This document shows positions 46,717-55,883 of a stretch of 56,336 nt of DNA, piece by piece; the stretch's first letter is position 1; every line of letters begins with the position of its first letter. Source of the stretch: Bacteroidaceae bacterium. Lineage in GTDB: Bacteria; Bacteroidota; Bacteroidia; Bacteroidales; Bacteroidaceae. The notes beneath the pieces were generated by a model. The model was not told where the DNA came from. It ran no database searches and was given only the letters and a program-made list of their open reading frames with translations. Where the stretch lies: positions 1 to 56,336 of the forward strand of contig JAFXEF010000031.1 in the NCBI GenBank assembly GCA_017520935.1. Direction: 5' to 3'. The position numbers and the translations under genes are program-made.

Positions 46717-47913
46717 ATGACAAACTTTGCAATGATACTCATGGCTTCGCTCCCTACTTCCTGGAAGGTTGTAGGGGGTGTGTTGATAGTGGTAACGTTG
46801 GTAGCCGTCGTGCTGTCCGTGATTAAGGCGCGCGAGGCTGGTGCGCTGAAGAAAGAGGTGGAAGAGTTGCGCGACACCATACGCATGATGCGCTACGAAG
46901 AGACCAACCTATCGCGCATGCTACACACTGCCGGCAAGTATCCCGAGCCGATGGAACAGGGCGAAGAAACGGGCGAAGAGAATACGGAAATAGCTGAAAT
47001 AACAGAAGAGCCCGTGATAGCCGAAACAGCAGAAACACCCGAAGAGCCTGAGATTTCAGAGAAGACTGAGAGAACTGAAGAAATTGAAGGAATTGAGGAG
47101 ACCGAGAAAACAGAGTTCTCAAAGGACTCCGAGGAGACTGTGGAGACTGAGGAGGCTGAAAGAGCAGAAGTACCCGAAGAGACAGAGGTTACAGGAGAGG
47201 CCGTGAGCACCGAGGCACCCGGACTTCCCGAACCGCCCCAAGAAAAGGAGCCACCCCGCAAGCAGGCCATCAACGAACGCCGTCCAGCCATCCCCACCGA
47301 CCTGTTTGCCGCCTGGTTTGAAGAGAACGAGCAGGTGCAGGAGGCACCCCCCGCAGAAGCAACGCCCGTAGCCACAGAGACTGCAGCCCCCATCGTGCGA
47401 GCCGAAGAGGTAGCCGAGAGCACCGAGCATCCAGATTACTCCGAGGGGTCAGAGACCGCTGAGAATCTCGCCACGGAAGCACCGACAATAGTGGCATCCA
47501 CTGCAGAGGAAGAGCAACCGGCAACCGCCATGGCAGCCGACCAAATCCAAGAAGCAGCTACACCCATTGCATTGGGCAAAGAGGACGAACGATTCTGCCG
47601 CAAGCTCGAACGCATCGTAAACTCACGCATGAAGAACCCTAACCTGAATATCGACATCATAGCTGCACAGTTTGGCATAGGACGCACCAACTTCTACCGC
47701 AAGGTGCGCGAACTGATGGGCATATCGCCCAACGACTACCTGCGCAAGTGCCGCATGGAGCGTGCCGCAGAGCTGCTCTGCAACTCCGAACTCCCCATTG
47801 CCGATGTATGTGCCCAAGTAGGAATACCCGACGCACAATACTTCAGCCGTGTTTTCAAGAGCTATTTCGGCACTCCACCATCAACTTACAGAGAACAAAA
47901 GTCCAACGGATAA
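46717..47913 (+). CDS. Membrane-tethered AraC-family regulator with Glu-rich linker
   Basis: The 398-residue protein has an N-terminal membrane segment (about 17-36), a short coiled coil (about 40-70), then about 210 residues of low-complexity Glu/Thr/Pro/Ala (residues about 75-286) and a C-terminal AraC HTH domain (287-398: FGIGRTNFYRKVRELMGISPNDYLRKCRMERAAELL, QVGIPDAQYFSRVFKSYFGTPPSTYREQ). The HTH resembles that of hybrid two-component regulators but no sensor, kinase or receiver domain is present. The membrane anchor and long acidic linker suggest a tethered transcription factor; this is inference. It lies between GH28 and pheS. Confidence 0.8.
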   Translation: MTNFAMILMASLPTSWKVVGGVLIVVTLVAVVLSVIKAREAGALKKEVEELRDTIRMMRYEETNLSRMLHTAGKYPEPMEQGEETGEENTEIAEITEEPVIAETAETPEEPEISEKTERTEEIEGIEETEKTEFSKDSEETVETEEAERAEVPEETEVTGEAVSTEAPGLPEPPQEKEPPRKQAINERRPAIPTDLFAAWFEENEQVQEAPPAEATPVATETAAPIVRAEEVAESTEHPDYSEGSETAENLATEAPTIVASTAEEEQPATAMAADQIQEAATPIALGKEDERFCRKLERIVNSRMKNPNLNIDIIAAQFGIGRTNFYRKVRELMGISPNDYLRKCRMERAAELLCNSELPIADVCAQVGIPDAQYFSRVFKSYFGTPPSTYREQKSNG

Positions 47914-47936
47914 TAGATAATTCCACCGTTTTTATA

Positions 47937-47944
47937 TACCTTTG
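47937..47944 (+). promoter_or_regulatory. Promoter -7 element of pheS
   Basis: TACCTTTG, 35 bases before the pheS start. Confidence 0.6.
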
Positions 47945-47978
47945 CACGTTTTTTAACGAAGAAATATACAACATCGAT

Positions 47979-48998
47979 ATGATAAGCAAAATAGAAGCAC
48001 TCATGACTGAGGTGGAGACCCTCAGTGCCAATAGCGCAGAAGAGTTGGAAGCACTGCGCATCAAGTACCTAAGCAAGAAGGGTGCCATCAATGACCTGAT
48101 GGCCGACTTCCGTAACGTACCCGCCGACCAGAAGAAAGAGGTAGGCATGCGCCTCAACGCACTGAAGACACGCGCCACGGAGCGCATAGCAGAACTGAAG
48201 GAGGCATTCGAGACCAACGACAGCGGAGCAGCCGAGATGGATCTCACACGTACCGCCTACCCCATCAAACTGGGCACACGTCACCCACTCTCCATCGTGA
48301 AAAACGAGATTATCGACATCTTTGCACGCATGGGCTTTGCCTTGGCCGACGGTCCTGAGGTAGAAGACGACTGGCACGTGTTCTCTTCTATGAACTTTGC
48401 TGAAGACCACCCCGCACGCGACATGCAGGACACCTTCTTCATAGAGGCACATCCCGACATCATCCTGCGCACCCACACCTCATCGGTGCAGAGCCGTGTG
48501 ATGGAAACCAGCCAGCCCCCTATCCGCATCATCTGCCCCGGTCGCGTATACCGCAACGAGGCCATCAGCTACCGTGCACACTGCTTCTTCCATCAGGTAG
48601 AGGCACTCTACGTAGACAAGAACGTGTCGTTCACCGACCTCAAGCAAGCCCTGCTGCTCTTTGCCAAGGAGATGTTTGGCGAGGAGACCAAGATACGCCT
48701 GCGTCCCTCATACTTCCCCTTCACCGAGCCCTCAGCCGAGATGGACATCAGCTGCAACATCTGCGGCGGCAAGGGTTGCCCCTTCTGCAAGGGTACCGGC
48801 TGGGTAGAGATCCTCGGATGTGGTATGGTAGACCCCAACGTGCTCGAAGCCAACGGCATCGACAGCAAGGTCTACTCGGGCTATGCCCTCGGCATGGGTA
48901 TCGAACGCATCACCAACCTCAAGTATCAGGTGAAAGACCTGCGCATGTTCTCCGAAAACGATGTCCGATTCCTGAAGGAATTTGAGGCGGCAAACTAA
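47979..48998 (+). CDS. pheS: Phenylalanyl-tRNA synthetase alpha subunit
   Basis: The alpha subunit binds tRNA-Phe and catalyses aminoacylation with PheT. From the ATG at 47979 it has 339 residues. The N-terminal coiled coil (about 1-80), motif 2 (CPGRVYRNEAISYRAHCFFHQVEALYVDKN) and motif 3 (GYALGMGIERITNLKY) are intact. The EMDISCNICGGKGCPFCKGTGWVEILGCGMV zinc-like stretch is typical of bacterial PheS. pheT is not downstream; it must lie elsewhere, as is common in Bacteroidetes. Confidence 0.96.
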   Translation: MISKIEALMTEVETLSANSAEELEALRIKYLSKKGAINDLMADFRNVPADQKKEVGMRLNALKTRATERIAELKEAFETNDSGAAEMDLTRTAYPIKLGTRHPLSIVKNEIIDIFARMGFALADGPEVEDDWHVFSSMNFAEDHPARDMQDTFFIEAHPDIILRTHTSSVQSRVMETSQPPIRIICPGRVYRNEAISYRAHCFFHQVEALYVDKNVSFTDLKQALLLFAKEMFGEETKIRLRPSYFPFTEPSAEMDISCNICGGKGCPFCKGTGWVEILGCGMVDPNVLEANGIDSKVYSGYALGMGIERITNLKYQVKDLRMFSENDVRFLKEFEAAN

Positions 48999-49008
48999 TT
49001 CATAAAGG

Positions 49009-49034
49009 ATGGCACGCAATCGCGTGCCATTTTA
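49009..49034 (+). terminator. Terminator of pheS
   Basis: Stem ATGGCACGC/GCGTGCCAT followed by TTTAGT. Confidence 0.7.
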
Positions 49035-49076
49035 GTAATATATTGCGCGTTCAGCGAAAACAAAACAATAAAGTGT

Positions 49077-49850
49077 ATGAATAGCGAAAGACCTCTCATA
49101 TTGATTTCGAATGATGATGGCTACAAAGCACGTGGCATCAACTTCCTGGTCGAACTGCTATCACCAATGGCTGACATCATCGTGATGGCTCCCGATGGGG
49201 GACGTTCGGGAATGGGGTGTGCCATTACCTCTACCCAGCCAGTATACTACAGCTTGGTGAGCGAGCATGAAGGCGTCACCATCTATCGCTGCTCGGGAAC
49301 ACCGGTCGACTGCATCAAGATGGCACTGCATGAGTTCACAGACCGCCAGCCCGACATGATTATCGGTGGCATCAACCATGGCGACAACTCGGGAATCAAC
49401 GTGCACTACTCGGGCACGATGGGCATCGTCATCGAGGGTTGCATGAAAGGTATCCCCTCGGTAGGATTCTCGCTCGACAACCATTCGCCCGAGGCTGATT
49501 TCGAACCTTGTGCCCCCTACATCAAGAAAATTGTGGAGCAAGTACTTGAGCATGGCCTGCCCAATGGCACCTGTCTCAACGTAAACTTCCCCGCTACACC
49601 CATCTATGAAGGTGTGAAGGTGTGCCGCATGGCCAAGGGTGAGTGGACACAGGAGTGGGAAAAGCATCCGCATCCGCGTGGTGGCAACTACTTCTGGCTG
49701 GTGGGCAGCTTCTGCCTGCGCGATGAATATCCGCACGATGCCGACCGCCCCAACCTCACCAATGGTTACGTAGCCGTGACACCTATACAGATAGACATGA
49801 CCGACTACCGCATGATGGAGGAGATGATAAACGACTGGGATCTCGGATAA
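49077..49850 (+). CDS. surE: 5'/3'-nucleotidase SurE
   Basis: The metal-dependent survival-protein phosphatase acts on nucleoside monophosphates and polyphosphate. The 257-residue protein opens with the SurE signature ILISNDDGYKARGI (two Asp metal ligands) and continues with APDGGRSGMG, GTPVDCIKMAL and GGINHGDNSG. It sits 65 bp upstream of lpxB on the same strand. Confidence 0.95.
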   Translation: MNSERPLILISNDDGYKARGINFLVELLSPMADIIVMAPDGGRSGMGCAITSTQPVYYSLVSEHEGVTIYRCSGTPVDCIKMALHEFTDRQPDMIIGGINHGDNSGINVHYSGTMGIVIEGCMKGIPSVGFSLDNHSPEADFEPCAPYIKKIVEQVLEHGLPNGTCLNVNFPATPIYEGVKVCRMAKGEWTQEWEKHPHPRGGNYFWLVGSFCLRDEYPHDADRPNLTNGYVAVTPIQIDMTDYRMMEEMINDWDLG

Positions 49851-49915
49851 CAGACAGCCTAAATTATCCCCAAAACTCTATAGGGATTTAGAGAATCTTG
49901 CCAAACCCATCCACA

Positions 49916-51106
49916 ATGAAATACTACATCATAGCAGGCGAAGCCTCAGGCGACCTGCACGCATCGAACCTCATGCGTGCACTCAAGGCGAAAGACCCGG
50001 AAGCAGAGTTCCGTTACTTTGGAGGTGACCTAATGGCTGCCGTAGGAGGCACGCTCGTAAAGCACTACCGCGAACTGGCCTACATGGGATTCATACAGGT
50101 AGCGATCCATGCACGCACCATCCTGCGCAATATGCACCTGTGCAAGGAGGACATCGTGGCCTGGTCACCCAATGTGGTGATACTTGTCGACTACCCCGGC
50201 TTCAATCTCTCCATCGCCAAGTATGTGAAGACACATACACAAATCCCCGTCCACTACTACATATCGCCCAAGATATGGGCATGGAAGGAGTATCGCATCA
50301 AGGACATACGCCGTTATGTAGACGAGATGTTCTCTATCCTACCCTTCGAAGTTCCTTTCTATGCCAAACACGGATATCCCATACACTATGTAGGCAACCC
50401 CTGTGTAGATGCCGTGTCCCAATTCAAGGCGCAATATAAGGAAACACGAGAGGGATTCTGCACCCGCCATGGACTTGACCCCGAACGCCCTATCGTGGCA
50501 CTGCTCGCCGGAAGCCGCAAGCAGGAGATAAAGGATAATCTGCCCATCATGCTGGCTGCTACCAAGCACTTCACGCCAGGTCGAGCATATCGCAGAACCA
50601 ACATGAAGGACCACCAGTGGGTAATAGCCGGTGCACCTGGTATCGACAAAGAGATGTATGGAGAGCTCTTTGCTAAATCAGAGACGACACGAGGCGTTAC
50701 TGTCGTTTACGGTGAGACCTATGCCCTGCTCAGCCACTCCTATGCCGCAATGGTAACATCAGGTACCGCCACACTGGAAACAGCATTGTTCCGCGTGCCG
50801 CAAGTGGTGTGCTACTATATCATGTGTGGCAAGGTGGTATCTTGGTTGCGCAGACTGGTGCTCAAGGTGGAGTACATCTCGCTGGTAAACCTTGTGGCAA
50901 ACTTCCCCGTGGTGCGCGAACTCGTGGCCGATGAGATGCGCGAGCGCGAACTCAAGGAAGCCCTCGAGCAAATACTGCTCGATGAGTTCTTCCGCAACCG
51001 TATGTTCGACGAGTACGACAAGATGGTGCTCAGTCCCTTGGGTGAGCCCGGTGCTTCTGAACATACGGCAGAAAAAATGATGGAACTGTTAAGAGCGAGA
51101 GGTTAA
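49916..51106 (+). CDS. lpxB: Lipid A disaccharide synthase
   Basis: The enzyme joins UDP-diacylglucosamine and lipid X in lipid A synthesis at the inner membrane. From the ATG at 49916 the protein has 396 residues. It begins MKYYIIAGEASGDLHASNLM, the standard LpxB start; VILVDYPGFNLSIAKYVK, YYISPKIWAWKEYRIKDI and LLAGSRKQEIKDNLP follow. The upstream in-frame TTG is rejected for poor fit. It follows surE. Confidence 0.95.
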   Translation: MKYYIIAGEASGDLHASNLMRALKAKDPEAEFRYFGGDLMAAVGGTLVKHYRELAYMGFIQVAIHARTILRNMHLCKEDIVAWSPNVVILVDYPGFNLSIAKYVKTHTQIPVHYYISPKIWAWKEYRIKDIRRYVDEMFSILPFEVPFYAKHGYPIHYVGNPCVDAVSQFKAQYKETREGFCTRHGLDPERPIVALLAGSRKQEIKDNLPIMLAATKHFTPGRAYRRTNMKDHQWVIAGAPGIDKEMYGELFAKSETTRGVTVVYGETYALLSHSYAAMVTSGTATLETALFRVPQVVCYYIMCGKVVSWLRRLVLKVEYISLVNLVANFPVVRELVADEMRERELKEALEQILLDEFFRNRMFDEYDKMVLSPLGEPGASEHTAEKMMELLRARG

Positions 51107-51133
51107 GGGAAAGGTTTTCTGCTTTATCAGTCC

Positions 51134-51778
51134 TTAATAGTCCTTATCATTGCCCACCTCACAAACCACATACACAAAGGTATGGTGAGCAAACTGCTGC
51201 TCTACAAGTCCGAAGCGAACAAACTGTGCAAGCAACTTTACCGCCCGATGTCGAGGCAAATGCCCGAGACGGGCAAAGCGGTTCAAGGTCAGTGGTTCGG
51301 GCGCATCGGTGAGCAAACGTAGCAGGCTTTGTTCGCGCTGGGTGAAGGGAAGCAGGGTATTGGTATCGTCGGTAGCTTCGCGCCAAAGAGCCATCTGCAC
51401 GGGCGATGCCACGATATTCTCATCGGCAATGCGCACGAAAGCACACCATCGGCCATCATCGAGCTGGGCACGCACGGGGAGCGTCCCCGCAGCATCCACC
51501 TCGGCAATCACCACATTGTGCCCCTCCACACGATGGATACTCATACGGCACTCCACAGGCGGCATGCAATAAAGCGAGGCGGCAGCCTCTACCATATAAA
51601 TCTCCTCATCGCTACGTACACCGGCAATCTTGCCATTGTCTTTCACGCCTATGAGCAGCCTACCTCCATCCGTATTGGCAAAAGCCGATAGGGTGCGCGC
51701 AATCTTGCGTGCATCGGAGATTTCGTACTTGAAATCCTGCTGCTGATGTTCGCCCTCGGCGATGAGACGGTGGAGCAT
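51134..51778 (-). CDS. AlbA_2/Schlafen-type DNA-binding domain protein
   Basis: The 214-residue protein has an N-terminal AlbA_2 domain (QDFKYEISDARKIARTLSAFANTDGGRLLIGVKDNGKIAGV), a domain found in Schlafen-like ATP-binding proteins, followed by a variable middle and a C-terminal winged-helix-like region (REQSLLRLLTDAPEPLTLNRFARLGHLPRHRAVKLLAQFVRFGLVEQ). I chose the ATG at 51778 over a TTG three codons upstream. It follows the CCA/poly(A) polymerase gene on the same strand. Role unknown; possibly a regulator. Confidence 0.75.
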   Translation of the reverse strand: MLHRLIAEGEHQQQDFKYEISDARKIARTLSAFANTDGGRLLIGVKDNGKIAGVRSDEEIYMVEAAASLYCMPPVECRMSIHRVEGHNVVIAEVDAAGTLPVRAQLDDGRWCAFVRIADENIVASPVQMALWREATDDTNTLLPFTQREQSLLRLLTDAPEPLTLNRFARLGHLPRHRAVKLLAQFVRFGLVEQQFAHHTFVYVVCEVGNDKDY

Positions 51779-51907
51779 TTGTGGCAAGTTGAAAATGGAA
51801 AGATGAAAGTTTGAAGGACAGTGTCAAGTTGAAAACTGAAAGTGGAAAGATGAAAACAGAGAGTGAAAAGTAATCATCCGAAAGGCACAACTTTCCACTT
51901 TCATCGT
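51779..51907. repeat. Low-complexity purine-rich spacer
   Basis: A strip of GAAAGTTGAAAATG-type direct repeats with matching CTTTCAACTT copies lies between two minus-strand genes. Inverted and direct A/G-rich words alternate and no gene is supported. Confidence 0.55.
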
Positions 51908-53344
51908 TCAACTTTCAACTTTAGTAAGTCCCATTTCTTTGGCTTTCTTCATCATATACTCGTAGGCGGCATCGTGTTCGTTGGGGATGACACCGTCAAG
52001 GATGGCATCCTTGATGCTGCTCTTGAGTGCTCCCACCTCGGCACAGGGGGTGAGGCCGAAGGTACGCATGATTTCGTCACCATCGACCGGGGGTTGGAAG
52101 TTGCGTATGCGGTCGCGCTCCTCAAGGTCTTTTAGCTTCACACGTACGAGTCGGAAGTTATCGAGGAAACGCTGCTTGCGCAGTTCGTTTTTCGATGTGA
52201 TATCGGCTTCGCACAGCATCATCAGGTCATCGATATCATCACCCGCCTCGAAGAGCAGACGGCGTACGGCACTGTCGGTCACCTCCTCATCGGCAATGGC
52301 AATGGGACGCATGTGCAGTCCTACGAGTTTCTGCACGTATTTCATTTTCTCGTTGAGCGGTAGCTTCATCGAACGGAAGATATTGGGTATCATCTTCTCG
52401 CCTATGTAGTTGTGGTTGTGGAATGTCCATCCTAACCGCGGATCCCAACGCTTGGTGCGTGGCTTGCCAATGTCGTGCAACAAGGCTGCCCAGCGCAACC
52501 ACAGATTGTCGGTATGGCGGGCTATGTTGTCGAGCACTTCGAGGGTGTGGTAGAAATTATCTTTGTGGGCACGCCCGTTCACCGTCTCTATACCCTGCAG
52601 CGCTGCCAATTCGGGAAAGATGAGTGGCAACAGGCCACAGCGGTCAAGCTCCACAAACCCCTTCGAGGGTATAGGCGAAGCGATGATTTTATTCAGTTCG
52701 TCGATGATGCGTTCCTTGGAGATAATCTTGATGCGCTCAGCGTTGCGTGTGAGCGACTCGAAGGTCTCCTCCTCAATGTAAAAGTTGAGCTGCGTGGCAA
52801 AGCGTATGCAGCGCATCATACGCAGGGGATCGTCACTGAAGGTCACGTCGGGATCCAAGGGGGTACAGATGAGGCGGTCCTCCATGTCGAGCAGTCCATC
52901 GAAGGGGTCGGTAAGCTCTCCATAGCGCTCGGCATTGAGGCATACGGCGAGAGCGTTGATGGTAAAGTCACGACGGTTCTGGTCGTCCTCCAACGTACCA
53001 TCCTCTACGATGGGCTTGCGCGAATCGTGGGTATACGACTCCTTGCGTGCCCCAACGAACTCCACCTCCATATCGTGCCACTTGAGCTGTGCGGTACCAA
53101 AGTTCCGGAAAATGCTCACATGGGCACCACGCCCGAGTTTCTTACGCAGAGCCTCAGCCATACGTATGCCACTACCCACAACTACTACATCAATATCTTT
53201 TGATAGACGCTCCAGGTAGAGGTCGCGCACGTAGCCGCCCACCACATAACATTCGAGACCCAGCTCATCGGCCGTCTCGCCTATGAGATGAAAAAGTTTG
53301 GTGTCGAAGAGTCGCTTCAGTTCCTCAGGAGATATATGTTTCAT
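51908..53344 (-). CDS. CCA tRNA nucleotidyltransferase/poly(A) polymerase with HD domain
   Basis: The 478-residue protein has the class II nucleotidyltransferase head (GGYVRDLYLERLSKDIDVVVVG with the metal Asp pair, and the following RRDFTINALAVCL) and a C-terminal HD phosphohydrolase (RWAALLHDIGKPRTKRW, MRPIAIADEEVTDSAVRRLL). This matches the CCA-adding enzymes of Bacteroidetes; poly(A) polymerase activity cannot be excluded. The tRNA-Leu here lacks a full encoded CCA, consistent with need for CCA addition. Start ATG at 53344. Confidence 0.88.
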   Translation of the reverse strand: MKHISPEELKRLFDTKLFHLIGETADELGLECYVVGGYVRDLYLERLSKDIDVVVVGSGIRMAEALRKKLGRGAHVSIFRNFGTAQLKWHDMEVEFVGARKESYTHDSRKPIVEDGTLEDDQNRRDFTINALAVCLNAERYGELTDPFDGLLDMEDRLICTPLDPDVTFSDDPLRMMRCIRFATQLNFYIEEETFESLTRNAERIKIISKERIIDELNKIIASPIPSKGFVELDRCGLLPLIFPELAALQGIETVNGRAHKDNFYHTLEVLDNIARHTDNLWLRWAALLHDIGKPRTKRWDPRLGWTFHNHNYIGEKMIPNIFRSMKLPLNEKMKYVQKLVGLHMRPIAIADEEVTDSAVRRLLFEAGDDIDDLMMLCEADITSKNELRKQRFLDNFRLVRVKLKDLEERDRIRNFQPPVDGDEIMRTFGLTPCAEVGALKSSIKDAILDGVIPNEHDAAYEYMMKKAKEMGLTKVES

Positions 53345-53505
53345 AAACCTGTCCAGAATAAGGATTTGTTTCTTAAATGTCCGCGAAGTTAGTCAAAAAA
53401 AATCGTTTTCTGCCGCTTATAGGCTTCCCTTTTCACTTTTTTATTGTTTTCTGCACGAAAACTGAAGGATTAGTTGTACTTTTACAGCGAAATAACGAAG
53501 CCTGC

Positions 53506-54336
53506 ATGATGAAAACAAAACCAATCGCCATAATGCTCCTTGCCACACTGATGGCAGGATGCACCGAAGATGTAGAACGCCAGGCTCAGCCCTACCTTGA
53601 GCGGGCCGAGCAGTCATACACCACTAAACAGTACAGCCTCGCCAAGCTTCAGCTTGACAGTATCAAGCTCCTCTATCCCAAAGCATTCGAGACCCGCAAG
53701 CGGGCACAGCAGCTACAGGTGCGGGTAGAGTTAGACGAGGCTGTTGCCGGCAAGCAATATACCGACAGTCTGTTGACCGATACCCGAGCACGGCTATCTC
53801 CCCTCACCGCACAGCTCCAGCTCGACAAGGATGCCCGCTACCAAGATGTGGGGCACTACTACTCGGGGCGCCATCGTGCCGAGCAGCAGGTGGGTCGTAG
53901 CTACCTTCGCCCGCAGGTGAGCGAGCAGGGCGAATGCTCCATCGTCGCATTCTATCGCGGCAAGGCAGTAGGGGCACACACCCTTCGCCTCACCGCCCCT
54001 GACGGCACTTTCATGGAGCTGAGAGCACAGGCAGAGCCATATTTCACGACAGATGCATTGGGCCGTACGGAACGTACCGATTATGCAGTACCTGCCGATG
54101 CCGGCATCGCTTCGTTTGTAGCGCAGTGCCAATCGCTCCCCCGTGTCACTCTCATGGGGCAGAGCGGTAACGCATCACTCCCCTTCGGCAAGCATGAGGC
54201 CAAGGCTCTGGAGCAGGTGTGTGAGCTGGCTTCGCTGTTGCGCCTGATCAACGAGCTGGAACGACAGTCGGACGAGCTGACCCGACGCATCGAGTTCTTC
54301 AGCAACATCCACAGACAGCAAGCTGCCGCTCAGTGA
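53506..54336 (+). CDS. Hypothetical lipoprotein with coiled-coil
   Basis: The 276-residue protein has a lipobox (LMAGC, Cys20 or so) and a periplasmic helical part: YLERAEQSYTTKQYSLAKLQLDSIKLLYP looks TPR-like, and the C-terminal LLRLINELERQSDELTRRIEFFSNI is a coiled coil. The middle 150 residues match nothing I recognise. The ATG at 53506 begins the signal peptide; a further in-frame start upstream would add a long hydrophilic piece. It is followed by a strong terminator. Confidence 0.7.
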   Translation: MMKTKPIAIMLLATLMAGCTEDVERQAQPYLERAEQSYTTKQYSLAKLQLDSIKLLYPKAFETRKRAQQLQVRVELDEAVAGKQYTDSLLTDTRARLSPLTAQLQLDKDARYQDVGHYYSGRHRAEQQVGRSYLRPQVSEQGECSIVAFYRGKAVGAHTLRLTAPDGTFMELRAQAEPYFTTDALGRTERTDYAVPADAGIASFVAQCQSLPRVTLMGQSGNASLPFGKHEAKALEQVCELASLLRLINELERQSDELTRRIEFFSNIHRQQAAAQ

Positions 54337-54343
54337 CAAATAA

Positions 54344-54381
54344 AAAAGCTCCCTCCCAATAAAGAGAAGGAGCTTTTTCAT
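54344..54381 (+). terminator. Terminator of the lipoprotein gene
   Basis: Stem AAAAAGCTCC/GGAGCTTTTT with a 17-nt loop ending in TTTTTC. Confidence 0.8.
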
Positions 54382-54553
54382 TCAATCAATGACCTATCCC
54401 CCCCCTAAGCCATAGATTCCACCAATACGGGCATACACCAAAGCTATTTGCAGAGACAGGAAACTGAACGTAACTTTGCAATATGAATCTTGCGAAGATA
54501 GGCTGCACTCAATTTGTAACCAGCAAGCAAGCTTGCGTTACGTTCGTTTGCAC

Positions 54554-54561
54554 TATCTTTG
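54554..54561 (+). promoter_or_regulatory. Promoter -7 element of tpx
   Basis: TATCTTTG preceded by TTCGTTTGCAC, a sequence similar to the end of the promoter-bearing repeat; a TTG lies about 18 nt upstream. Confidence 0.55.
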
Positions 54562-54619
54562 CAACGTGAAGAAACAATAAGGACACGAATACGTTTTAGA
54601 TTCCGAAAAAAGAGATATT

Positions 54620-55126
54620 ATGGCAACAACAAAATTCAAAGGAAACATGGTGCACCTCAACGGCACCTTTGCAGAAGTAGGCGACATAGCCCCTCAAGTG
54701 CAACTGACAAAGAAAGACCTCTCGCCATTCACGCTCGACGAGTGTAAGGGCAAGTACGTGGTGATGAACATCTTCCCCAGCATCGACACTGGAGTATGTG
54801 CCACCTCGGTGCGCAAGTTCAACCAATTGGCGGCCTCGCAACCCGACACCGTAGTGCTGTGCATCTCGCGCGACCTGCCATTCGCCCAAGGACGCTTTTG
54901 TGCTGCCGAAGGCATCGAGAATGTGATGACATTGTCAGATTTCCGCAGAGAATACACCTTCGGCAAGGATTACGGCATAGAGATGACCGATGGTCCCCTG
55001 GCTGGGCTCTTGGCCCGTGCCGTAATAGTGATAGCGCCCGACGGTAAGGTATGCCATGCAGAACTGGTGCCCGAGATTACTACCGAGCCCAACTACGATA
55101 CAGCCCTATCAAGCATCAAGGCATAA
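54620..55126 (+). CDS. tpx: Thiol peroxidase
   Basis: The atypical 2-Cys peroxiredoxin reduces alkyl and hydrogen peroxides via thioredoxin. The 168-residue protein has the peroxidatic Cys60 in SIDTGVCATSVR and resolving Cys94 in GRFCAAEG, as in E. coli Tpx (61 and 95). TFAEVGDIAPQVQLTKKDL is the usual N-terminal strand. Together with rubrerythrin it forms part of the oxygen-defence set of this anaerobe. Confidence 0.97.
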   Translation: MATTKFKGNMVHLNGTFAEVGDIAPQVQLTKKDLSPFTLDECKGKYVVMNIFPSIDTGVCATSVRKFNQLAASQPDTVVLCISRDLPFAQGRFCAAEGIENVMTLSDFRREYTFGKDYGIEMTDGPLAGLLARAVIVIAPDGKVCHAELVPEITTEPNYDTALSSIKA

Positions 55127-55144
55127 CAATACCGATCAAGAAAG

Positions 55145-55180
55145 CAAGGTGCCGGTGACCAATAGGCCATCGGCACCTTG
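55145..55180. terminator. Shared terminator of tpx and the channel gene
   Basis: A 10-bp stem CAAGGTGCCG/CGGCACCTTG with an inner GGTGACC..GGCC loop lies between the convergent genes. Confidence 0.6.
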
Positions 55181-55193
55181 CCGTAATATCAGG

Positions 55194-55883
55194 CTATTGC
55201 TCCCCCTCTGCCTGCTCGTCCTTCTTGATGCGTCCGAAACGGATGATATTGGTGAGGTAGACGGTGAAGACAGGCAACAACATCATACCGGCCAAGGCAA
55301 GCAGCACGGAGATGATTTTGCCTACTGCCGTGACTGCCTGGATGCTACATCCGGCGGTAGTGGCGGTCATGCAGGAATACCACAGACAGTCCCAGAAGTC
55401 ACGCACACCAGGGTTGGTATTGACCTCCAGCACATAGAAAATAAGGCTGCAGTAATATATGAAGGAGAATAGCACTACGATGTAGGTGATGAGCAGTCCT
55501 GCCGTGAGGTCGTGGAGCAACCAATAGGCTATAATGGTAAAGGAGATGTAGCCACGAATGAGCGGGATGAAGCGGAAAAGGAACTCCATCTCGGAGGAGA
55601 GTTCCACCCCCCACCAGTTGAAGAGCGTGAGGTAGGGCACGATAAGGAGCAGAAAGATGAAGTGGTTCCCGAAATACCGCCACGAATTGTCAGCATTGTA
55701 CACCTCCACGCCAAACAGGAGGATAAGCAACACGCATATCCAGAACTGCAGGTTCAGGTAGTTGGCATCATCGTAGAAGGGGACACCGTTGAACGTGTCG
55801 ATGGAGATGCTGATGACCAGCAGTAGGCTCAGCATGAAGGCCGAGAGGTGAAGGGCAAGCTGTATACCTTGTTTGTTCTGCAT
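55194..55883 (-). CDS. Ion-channel-like membrane protein with noncanonical filter
   Basis: From the ATG at 55883 the protein has 229 residues and six hydrophobic segments (about 8-28, 46-60, 72-92, 110-130, 133-153, 188-213). Between the last two is a pore-helix-like segment DCLWYSCMTATTAGCSIQAVTAVGK that aligns with the K+-channel pore and filter, but the TVGYG filter reads TAGCS. The S4-like segment RFIPLIRGYISF has few charges. The C-terminus is acidic. It may be a non-selective or non-K+ channel; inference only. Confidence 0.7.
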   Translation of the reverse strand: MQNKQGIQLALHLSAFMLSLLLVISISIDTFNGVPFYDDANYLNLQFWICVLLILLFGVEVYNADNSWRYFGNHFIFLLLIVPYLTLFNWWGVELSSEMEFLFRFIPLIRGYISFTIIAYWLLHDLTAGLLITYIVVLFSFIYYCSLIFYVLEVNTNPGVRDFWDCLWYSCMTATTAGCSIQAVTAVGKIISVLLALAGMMLLPVFTVYLTNIIRFGRIKKDEQAEGEQ

